DNA of 17,664 bases, taken from Pseudomonadota bacterium. Its GTDB lineage: Bacteria; Desulfobacterota; Syntrophia; Syntrophales; JADFWA01. Below, in pieces: positions 1 through 6,079 of the stretch. A model generated the notes under the pieces. It did no database searches and was not told the DNA's origin. It saw only the letters and a program-made list of their open reading frames with translations. Position 1 is the first letter of the stretch; each line of letters starts with the position of its first letter. The stretch is taken from positions 1 through 17,664 of the forward strand of contig JAUWNZ010000005.1 in NCBI GenBank assembly GCA_030612385.1, written 5' to 3'. The position numbers were made by a program, and so were the translations under genes.

Positions 1-101
1 AGGATGTAATCTTCTTCAAATATATCCAGGTCAACATTTTTCAAGACAGGGGTATTATCGTATCCAAAGGATATATTTCTTATCTCAATGAGTTTTCCCA
101 T
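1..101 (-). CDS. ABC transporter ATP-binding protein, N-terminal fragment (partial)
   Basis: Reading leftward from an ATG at 101, the frame stays open to the window edge for 33 codons. It begins MGKLIEIRNISFGYD and continues with a VLKNVDLDIFEEDYI segment. This is the usual start of an ABC ATPase: beta strand, 'ISFGY' A-loop aromatic (Y14), then the strand leading to the Walker A motif, which lies outside the window. The 'NTPVLKNV...EEDYI' wording resembles metal-ion (zinc/manganese) importer ATPases, but 33 residues cannot fix the substrate. The ATG lies just below a dispersed repeat (109-123), and no strong ribosome binding site is visible. Confidence 0.75.
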   Translation of the reverse strand, partial: MGKLIEIRNISFGYDNTPVLKNVDLDIFEEDYI

Positions 102-125
102 CTTATCTCGTAACTACTCAGGTTG

Positions 126-400
126 TCAGGTTCACGGTTCAACAGAGCGCTATCGCTTAAGGAGCGGCCTGACGTCCTTGAGGGGCGGGAGCTTCGCTCC
201 CTTCAGAATATTAGCCTTTTGCCTTTTCTCTCGAGCGTCAGCGCTCCTTGTTTCCGGCTTGTCCGGATTAGGGTAGGGGAGGTTTTAATCGCCCGATGTG
301 GGCGTGTAGGGTGGCATTTTATATGCCACTTTTCGCCGGTGGGGTATAAAACCCCACCCTACAATGTTCAATTTTCATCGCTCTCTAACCGTGAACCTGA
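126..400. repeat. MITE-like palindromic element with 14-bp terminal inverted repeats
   Basis: The sequence TCAGGTTCACGGTT at 126-139 is matched exactly by its reverse complement at 387-400, and partial pairing continues inward (CAGAGCG against CGCTCTC). The enclosed 275 bp contain further palindromes: GGGAGC-TTC-GCTCCC at 187-201, GTAGGGTGG at 306-314 against CCACCCTAC at 354-362, and GGTGGGGT at 338-345 against ACCCCACC at 351-358. The two short frames here (88-276 and 123-404) look like translated repeat and resemble no known protein. No target-site duplication is evident. A non-autonomous element, or several REP-like units side by side, both fit. Confidence 0.6.
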
Positions 401-465
401 TTAGTGGTTAGTGGTCAGTGGTCAGAAAATACTGTCCACTGCACACTGTTCACTGACCACTGTTT
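401..465. repeat. CAGTGGTCAGTG-type dispersed repeat, copy 1
   Basis: Short units (GTGGTTAGTGGTCAGTGGTC, then CACTGTTCACTGACCACTG) form an imperfect palindrome around a GAAAATACTG centre. A related copy lies at 4823-4898, mainly in the opposite orientation, so the two bracket the GH57 gene pair. This copy ends about 20 bp before the first GH57 start codon, so promoter sequence may lie in or before it. Confidence 0.75.
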
Positions 466-486
466 TTCGTGAGCTGAATAGTTACA

Positions 487-2697
487 ATGAAACAAATTCA
501 TCTGGCCTTTTACTGGCATATGCATCAGCCGTATTATAAGGACTCCCCTGGCGGCGAGTATCTCCTTCCATGGGTGAGACTCCATGCAACGAGGGGTTAT
601 TATGACATGGTCTCTATTCTTCGTGACTTTCCGGATGTCAAGCAGACCTTCAACCTTACCCCTTCTCTCCTGAAGCAGATAATAGATTACGCGGATAAAG
701 GCTCAACCGATTCCTTCCTTGACCATACGATGAAACCGGCCGGTGAGCTTGAGCCTCAAGAGAAGAAATTTCTTTTATCCAATTTCTTTTCCTCAAACTG
801 GGAGACGATGATAAGACCTCACCCCGGATACTGGAGACTCTTGCAGAAGAGGGGAACGAGAACCATAAATGCTGAGCTGGATGATGTAATATCGGATTTT
901 TCTCCACAGGAATATCTGGACCTCCAGGTATGGTTCAACCTTTCCTGGTTTGGCTATAGGGCATCCGAAAAGAAAGAGGGAATAGCTGAGCTGTTGAAGA
1001 AGGGGAGCGGCTTTTCCGAAGAGGATAAAAAGTACTGTATGAAGATTCAAAGGGAGACTCTGGGCGAAGTGATCTCCACGTACAGGAATTTGCAGGCTAC
1101 AGGTCAGATAGAGCTTACCACCAGCCCTTTTTATCATCCGATACTTCCACTGCTCTGGGATAGTGAATTTGCCGGACGTTCCCTGCCGGGGGCGGTGTTG
1201 CCCGAGAGTTTCCATTACCCTGAAGATGCCAGAGCCCAGATAAGAAAGGCCATCGCCTTTCACAAAGGGATATTCGGCAGCGCCCCTAAGGGGATGTGGC
1301 CATCGGAGGGCGCTGTCTGCCCCGAGATGATACCCGCCCTCTGTGATGAAGGGATAAGGTGGATTGCCACCGATGAGGAGATACTCCTTAATTCCATTGA
1401 TGATAGAAGTAGGAAAGATGCCCTGTATAAACCCTATCTGGCCGGTTATGATGGGAAAGGAGTAAGTGTTGTATTCCGGGACAGGGCACTTTCGGACATG
1501 ATAGGTTTTGGTTATCACAACATGCCTCCGGAGGAGGCCGTGGAAGATTTCTGTCAGAGGCTGAACACAATCCGGAAGGGACTGGTATGTATTGTGCTGG
1601 ATGGTGAGAACCCCTGGGAATCTTATCCGAATAGCGGCCGGTCGTTTCTTACACAGCTCTATACCAGACTTTCATGTGATAAAGAGGTAGCTTGCGTGAA
1701 GATTGGCGATTATCTGAATGGCCATCCTCCCGTGGAGAAGATTGAATCTCTTTATACCGGCTCCTGGATAAACCATAATCTTGGAGTGTGGATTGGATCT
1801 CCCGAGGAAAATATGGCCTGGGATTACCTCTCGCGCACAAGGAGATTTCTTGCGGATTACCAAAAAAAAGGCGCTGTGGTTTGTGATTCCACTAATACCG
1901 GGTTTCGCCGGTTCTGGAGATTTCTTAGAGATTCCAAAAAGAAGCGCGACATGAATGGACTGGCCTGGGATGAGATATATATGGCTGAAGGGAGCGACTG
2001 GTTCTGGTGGTACGATGATGACTTTTACACCGATTATAAGGCGCAGTTCGATCACCTCTTCAGGATGCATCTGGGCAATGTGTTTAAAATCTTAGGCAAA
2101 AAAATACCTGAGTATCTCAAAAATCCTATTATAAACCTGGGAGCGGTGAGCCCAACCAGAGAGCCGGTTGGGCTCATCTCGCCTCAGATCGACGGAGTCT
2201 CCGATTTTTTTGAATGGAGGGCGGCAGGTCTCTATCAGGCGAGAAAGGCCGGCGGGGCGATGTATAAGAAAGAGAGCGCCATAACAGCGATATATTACGG
2301 CTTCGACATGCGCAATCTCTATATACGGCTCGATCCCTGTAGAGAGACTGCGAATGGACGTGTAATGATCCACCTCCATATCATGGCCGGAATGAACGAC
2401 TATAAGATCCTCTTTCCCTTAGGTATCGGGAATGAGGCTGAAAACCGGTTTACCCTCTATAGAAGCATGGACGGCGTTAGCTACGAGATGGTAAGGTGGT
2501 ATGATACCATAGCAATTAAGAGTATAGTAGAACTCGCTGTGCCTTTCAAGGATATAGGCGTCTCTTGCAATGACCGTTTAAATCTCTCCTGCAGGGTTGA
2601 GAGAAAAAAGAGGGAAATCGACCGATATCCTGCCAATGGGTACCTTTCTTTTACTGTCCCTGATAAAGATTTCGAAAAAAAAGTGTGGAGTGTATAG
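487..2697 (+). CDS. GH57 family glycoside hydrolase, amylopullulanase/alpha-amylase type, with C-terminal DOMON-like domain
   Basis: The 736-residue protein has all five GH57 regions: region 1 HMHQP (11-15), region 2 GQIELTTSPFYHPILPLL (206-223), region 3 GMWPSEGAV (269-277), region 4 FRDRALSDMIGF (330-341) and region 5 LDGENPWESY (371-380). By family homology E274 is the catalytic nucleophile, and an Asp in region 4 (probably D337) the acid/base. Regions 3 and 4 are worded as in amylopullulanase-type GH57 (COG1449), so alpha-1,4 and perhaps alpha-1,6 glucan hydrolysis is expected. A helical domain follows. Residues about 550-736 look like a beta-sandwich resembling the glucodextranase C-terminal/DOMON-like fold, possibly for substrate binding. 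There is no signal peptide, so cytoplasmic glycogen or maltodextrin is the likely substrate. The next GH57 gene starts 24 bp downstream. The start is chosen because MKQIHLAFYW leads straight into region 1; the upstream ribosome binding site is weak. Exact specificity is uncertain. Confidence 0.92.
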   Translation: MKQIHLAFYWHMHQPYYKDSPGGEYLLPWVRLHATRGYYDMVSILRDFPDVKQTFNLTPSLLKQIIDYADKGSTDSFLDHTMKPAGELEPQEKKFLLSNFFSSNWETMIRPHPGYWRLLQKRGTRTINAELDDVISDFSPQEYLDLQVWFNLSWFGYRASEKKEGIAELLKKGSGFSEEDKKYCMKIQRETLGEVISTYRNLQATGQIELTTSPFYHPILPLLWDSEFAGRSLPGAVLPESFHYPEDARAQIRKAIAFHKGIFGSAPKGMWPSEGAVCPEMIPALCDEGIRWIATDEEILLNSIDDRSRKDALYKPYLAGYDGKGVSVVFRDRALSDMIGFGYHNMPPEEAVEDFCQRLNTIRKGLVCIVLDGENPWESYPNSGRSFLTQLYTRLSCDKEVACVKIGDYLNGHPPVEKIESLYTGSWINHNLGVWIGSPEENMAWDYLSRTRRFLADYQKKGAVVCDSTNTGFRRFWRFLRDSKKKRDMNGLAWDEIYMAEGSDWFWWYDDDFYTDYKAQFDHLFRMHLGNVFKILGKKIPEYLKNPIINLGAVSPTREPVGLISPQIDGVSDFFEWRAAGLYQARKAGGAMYKKESAITAIYYGFDMRNLYIRLDPCRETANGRVMIHLHIMAGMNDYKILFPLGIGNEAENRFTLYRSMDGVSYEMVRWYDTIAIKSIVELAVPFKDIGVSCNDRLNLSCRVERKKREIDRYPANGYLSFTVPDKDFEKKVWSV

Positions 2698-2721
2698 AAT
2701 ATAAGACGGCAGGGGAGAAAT

Positions 2722-4833
2722 ATGCAGGTGAAAAAGGTAAACTTATTATTTGCTGTCCATAACCACCAGCCGGTGGGGAATTTTGACCATGTATTTAAAG
2801 AAGCCACCGAAAAGTGTTATCTGCCCTTCATCGAGGCGCTGGAGAACCATCCAGGTGTGAGGATATCCTTACATTACAGTGGTCCTTTGTGGGAATGGTT
2901 TATGGAGAGGGCGCCTGAAATATTTTCGAAGATTCAAGGCCTGCTGAATCGGGGCCAGATCGAGCTTTTGGCTGGTGGATTTTATGAGCCCATCCTCCAT
3001 GCTATCCCTTATCGCGATGCCATGGGCCAGATTGAGATGGCGAAGAGGTTTGTCGGAGAAAAATTTAAATATAATCCCGAAGGCATCTGGCTTGCGGAAA
3101 GGGTCTGGGACCCAGCGCTTCCCAGGCTTCTTTCCGAGGCTGGAATAAGGTATACCTTTGTTGATGATCACCACTTTACCTGTACCGGGCTGAAGGCGGA
3201 GGAGCTTTCCGGCTATTATGTCACCGAAAGGGAAGGTTATCCGCTGTATCTCTTTCCCATTAGTAAAAGGCTGCGTTACATGATTCCTTTTCATCAGGTA
3301 GAGGAGACCATCGAATACCTGCAGGGGATGGCCACAGTCGAGGAGGGGGTTGCGGTAACTTACGGGGATGATGGTGAAAAGTTTGGAATGTGGCCCGGAA
3401 CTTACATCTGGGTTTATGAAAAGGGGTGGCTGGAGGATTTCTTTGGCGCCCTGGAGGAGAACAAGGACTGGATCAATATGATCACCTTCAGTGAATACAT
3501 AGATAGATACGCCCCGACGGGGAGGATCTATCTGCCCAGCTCGTCCTATGAGGAGATGATGGAGTGGGCAGGAGGGATGTGGGAAAATTTCCTGGTTAAA
3601 TATCCCGAGGCCAACAATATGCATAAGAAGATGCTCTATGTAAGCGGTCTGGTTGACGAAGCGGAAGCCAGAAAGAAGGATGCCATATCTGGAACATCAC
3701 CAGCGCTGGTGGAACTTTATAAGGGTCAATGCAATTGCGCCTACTGGCATGGCATCTTTGGCGGGTTGTATCTTGGCCATCTCCGGCATGCGGTTTATGA
3801 GCATTTAATCAACGCAGAAAATATTGCAGACAAGGAAATGCATGGGACAAGCGAATGGATAAAGGGTGAGAGGATAGATTTTGACAAGGATGGATATGAC
3901 GAGGTTCTGATAAGTAACAAGAAAATAAATGCCTATTTTGATGTTGATCATGGCGGCGCCCTATTTGAACTGGATTATAAACCAAAATCATTCAATTTAG
4001 CCGATACCCTGTCACGAAAAAAGGAGGCCTATCACCATAAATTAAAAGAGAACCTGACCCCGGAGCACGAAGAAGAGGAGCCTTCCTCCATACATGAAAT
4101 GAAAAAGATGAAGAAAGGAGACCTTGGGGATCAGCTTTTTTACGACTGGTATGGACGTTACTCCTTTCTGGATCACTTCCTGGGAGATGGGACCACCCTG
4201 GAGGATTTCAGAAGATGCCAATACGGGGAGGCGGGTAATTTTGTAAATCAACCCTATGAGATCTCAGGTATAGACTCAAACGGAGAAAATAAGGGCATCA
4301 GGTTGAGATTGAAGAGAGAGGGAAGTGTCTGTCTGGAAGGGAAAGGGCAAGAGATTGAGATAAGAAAAACCTTTTTCATCCCAAGAGATTTCGCGGTTAT
4401 TCAGGCCACGTATGAGATTCTGAATAAGGACCGGCAAAAAACCGATTTATGGTTTGGGATTGAATTTAATCTTACGTTCCTGTCTGGAGATGATCCTGAA
4501 AAATATTATCTCTTTCGTGGAAGGGATGGCCTGCCCCGGCGCGGCAAGGGCCAGGGCGAATGTCTTTCAAGCGCCGGAGAAATGGAGGATGTAAAGACCT
4601 TACAGATGAGGGATGATCGGAGCGGGTTTGCGGTGACCTTTGACTTTGAGCATCCTGCGAGGATATGGAGATTCCCTCTGGAAACTGTTTCCCAGTCGGA
4701 AGAAGGGTTTGAGAAAACCTACCAGGGTTCAGTGATATTGGCCCATTGGAAACTGAATTTAAGCAGCCAAAAATCGGGGAGAATCTTTGTGAAAATGGAT
4801 ATCGGCAAAAAGGTAGAAGATAAAAAACAGTGA
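2722..4833 (+). CDS. GH57 4-alpha-glucanotransferase / alpha-amylase, with DUF1925 and DUF1926 domains
   Basis: The 703-residue protein matches the Thermococcus litoralis 4-alpha-glucanotransferase / Pyrococcus AmyA branch of GH57. Region 1 is HNHQP (13-17), region 2 GQIELLAGGFYEPIL (78-92), region 3 GIWLAERVWDP (121-131), region 4 YGDDGEKFG (214-222) and region 5 LPSSSYEEMMEW (271-282). E126 corresponds to nucleophile E123 and D217 to acid/base D214 of the T. litoralis enzyme. The middle helical part (about 295-370, including YPEANNMHKKM) fits DUF1925, and the C-terminal beta-sandwich (about 385-695) fits DUF1926. Expected role: disproportionation of maltodextrins by alpha-1,4-glucan transfer in the cytoplasm, complementing the hydrolase 24 bp upstream. 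A good AGGGGAG ribosome binding site (2711-2717) precedes ATG 2722. The stop codon at 4831-4833 lies within a dispersed repeat, so the last residues may be repeat-derived. Confidence 0.93.
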   Translation: MQVKKVNLLFAVHNHQPVGNFDHVFKEATEKCYLPFIEALENHPGVRISLHYSGPLWEWFMERAPEIFSKIQGLLNRGQIELLAGGFYEPILHAIPYRDAMGQIEMAKRFVGEKFKYNPEGIWLAERVWDPALPRLLSEAGIRYTFVDDHHFTCTGLKAEELSGYYVTEREGYPLYLFPISKRLRYMIPFHQVEETIEYLQGMATVEEGVAVTYGDDGEKFGMWPGTYIWVYEKGWLEDFFGALEENKDWINMITFSEYIDRYAPTGRIYLPSSSYEEMMEWAGGMWENFLVKYPEANNMHKKMLYVSGLVDEAEARKKDAISGTSPALVELYKGQCNCAYWHGIFGGLYLGHLRHAVYEHLINAENIADKEMHGTSEWIKGERIDFDKDGYDEVLISNKKINAYFDVDHGGALFELDYKPKSFNLADTLSRKKEAYHHKLKENLTPEHEEEEPSSIHEMKKMKKGDLGDQLFYDWYGRYSFLDHFLGDGTTLEDFRRCQYGEAGNFVNQPYEISGIDSNGENKGIRLRLKREGSVCLEGKGQEIEIRKTFFIPRDFAVIQATYEILNKDRQKTDLWFGIEFNLTFLSGDDPEKYYLFRGRDGLPRRGKGQGECLSSAGEMEDVKTLQMRDDRSGFAVTFDFEHPARIWRFPLETVSQSEEGFEKTYQGSVILAHWKLNLSSQKSGRIFVKMDIGKKVEDKKQ

Positions 4834-4898
4834 ACAGTGTGCAGTGGTCAGTGGTCAGAAAATACTGTTCACTGACCACTGACCACTAACCACTGACC
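4823..4898. repeat. CAGTGGTCAGTG-type dispersed repeat, copy 2
   Basis: This is related to the unit at 401-465 but mostly inverted. It begins AAAAACAGTGAACAGTGTGC, passes through GTGGTCAGTGGTCAGAAAAT and ends in ACTGACCACTGACCACTAAC units. It overlaps the last codons and stop of the second GH57 gene and forms an imperfect hairpin after it, where it could act as a 3' stabiliser or weak terminator. It merges at 4896-4908 with the ACCTTCAGTCTAA repeat family. Confidence 0.75.
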
Positions 4899-4932
4899 TT
4901 CAGTCTAAACAACCTAAAAAAAGAGGAGAAAG

Positions 4933-5232
4933 ATGAAAATTGAGATGCCAATCAAGTTTCATGGCAATTATAAGGTAGTCGTTCGTGAGGGAGACTGGGA
5001 GACCAGAGAACGATGTCAGAAGTTGTTTGTCAGAGAATTATCTCCGGAGCAAAAAGAGAAATATTACGGAAAACCGGATAAAAGCGATGTTCCAACCTGT
5101 CAGGTGAGTTTTTATGATTTTGGATGTCGTCGAATCATAGAGGGACAGGTTAAGGAAAATACAGAGGATAAATTAATTATCAAAGTAAGAGACAAAGAAT
5201 ACGAATTCTCACCCTTTGAACCATCTCATTAA
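4933..5232 (+). CDS. hypothetical protein, 99 residues
   Basis: I do not recognise this protein. It is a plausible gene because a good AGAGGAG ribosome binding site (about 4922-4928) precedes ATG 4933 and codon use matches the neighbours. The product has no signal peptide or membrane segment. A charged first half (REGDWETRERCQ, LSPEQKEKYYGKP) is followed by a probable beta-rich second half (TCQVSFYDFGCRRIIEGQV, then KLIIKVRDKEYEF). It has three cysteines (positions about 29, 56 and 64), with no recognisable metal motif. It sits between the GH57 pair and the methionine synthase pair, separated from the former by a repeat, so neither operon clearly claims it. Confidence 0.6.
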   Translation: MKIEMPIKFHGNYKVVVREGDWETRERCQKLFVRELSPEQKEKYYGKPDKSDVPTCQVSFYDFGCRRIIEGQVKENTEDKLIIKVRDKEYEFSPFEPSH

Positions 5233-5309
5233 GATACTGTGTATAAGCCCTCCCATAATAACCTTTTCTGTAATTCAGAGAAATCGCGGTCTGGTCGGGA
5301 TGTGTTGAC

Positions 5310-5951
5310 ATGAATCGTTTGGTTTTTTTTAACTCCATAAACATCCCAGCGCCAAAGGAGCGCATATATGGGCGTCTGGGATATCGAAAAGGCAAGACCC
5401 GGCTTTTGCCACATCAGGAAGAGGAGATCGAACATTATCTTGAAGATGCCCTGAATCTCATTAACTTAAGAGGGGTAGGCATGCGAATTTCCATCAATGA
5501 GAAGATATCCTCCGGGATTGTCCTCTCAACAGGCGCTACCTTCGAAAGCAAACGCCTGTCAGCATTTCTCAAAAACTGCCGGGAGATTGTGTTGATGAGT
5601 GCAACTGCCGGCAGCGATATCATTGAGGCTATCCGGAAAGATTCAACCGGGAATAATCTGACCCGCGCGGTAGTCTTTGACGCTGTGGGCAGCGAAATCG
5701 TCGATGCATCGCTCGACTGGATTATGGATTACTACAATCGGGAACTTCGCAGAGAGAATAAACATCTTACGGCAATGCGTTTTTCTGCCGGATATCACGA
5801 TTTTTTACTTGAAAATCAGAAGATTATTTACGATATTCTACAACTCCGGCATATTGGAATCAAGATAGATGAAAATTTTATACTCAGGCCCGAAAAGTCT
5901 GTCACTGCCATAGCAGGGATTGAAGGCATTAAATATCAAAATGAGAAATGA
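5310..5951 (+). CDS. stand-alone methionine synthase reactivation (AdoMet-binding) domain protein
   Basis: The 213-residue protein resembles the C-terminal activation domain of cobalamin-dependent methionine synthase, made here as a separate protein as in Thermotoga (TM0269, next to its MetH TM0268). Diagnostic segments are MSATAGSDIIEAIR (96-109), VVFDAVGSEIVDASLDWI (121-138), MRFSAGY (156-162, matching the RPAxGY AdoMet-binding motif of E. coli MetH) and SVTAIAGIEGI (197-207, matching the 'SVSGLYF' segment). Expected role: bind AdoMet and support reductive remethylation of cob(II)alamin in MetH. metH starts 128 bp downstream and lacks this domain, which strongly supports the pairing. ATG 5310 lacks a strong ribosome binding site. 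The C-terminal 'IKYQNEK' tail may be an extension from the following purine-rich, repetitive sequence. Confidence 0.85.
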   Translation: MNRLVFFNSINIPAPKERIYGRLGYRKGKTRLLPHQEEEIEHYLEDALNLINLRGVGMRISINEKISSGIVLSTGATFESKRLSAFLKNCREIVLMSATAGSDIIEAIRKDSTGNNLTRAVVFDAVGSEIVDASLDWIMDYYNRELRRENKHLTAMRFSAGYHDFLLENQKIIYDILQLRHIGIKIDENFILRPEKSVTAIAGIEGIKYQNEK

Positions 5952-5980
5952 GAAACTGAGAAATCCTCTTTGAAAAAAAA

Positions 5981-6078
5981 CTCCCTCCCTCGATGGGAGG
6001 GTTGGCGGGTGGCATGGACAAACTTGTTTGTCCGTACGCAGGTGTTAAGGCTGCAGGCTATTAGACTGAAGGTAGATA
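5981..6078. repeat. cluster of palindromic repeats before metH
   Basis: Three repeat units lie between the activation-domain gene and metH. CCCTCCC (5983-5989) pairs with GGGAGGG (5995-6001). GGACAAAC (6016-6023) pairs perfectly with GTTTGTCC (6026-6033) over a 2-nt loop and is related to the longer hairpin at 9287-9342. TTAGACTGAAGGTAGATA (6061-6078) recurs exactly, inverted, at 17028-17045. The GAAGGT of the last unit (6068-6073) sits 6 nt before the metH ATG and serves as its ribosome binding site. The first hairpin lacks a U-tract, so it is not a clear terminator. Confidence 0.75.
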
Positions 6079-6079
6079 A

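Noticed and set aside
123..404. Overlapping short plus-strand frames at 88-276 and 123-404
   Set aside because: They run through palindromic repeats, have no recognisable domain and no ribosome binding site.
401..465. CRISPR array suggested by tandem CAGTGGTCAGTG units
   Set aside because: Units are only about 7-12 bp with no unique spacers and no cas genes, so this is a dispersed palindromic repeat.
793..1518. Long antisense frame (241 codons) opposite the first GH57 gene
   Set aside because: It lies wholly opposite a conserved gene, and its translation resembles no family and has no start signals.
2869..3624. Long antisense frame (251 codons) opposite the glucanotransferase gene
   Set aside because: It is a shadow of the conserved sense gene; no family features.
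5952..6079. Cobalamin or SAM riboswitch upstream of metH
   Set aside because: The gap contains only repeat palindromes and is too short for a cobalamin riboswitch; no conserved B12-box or SAM-I elements seen.
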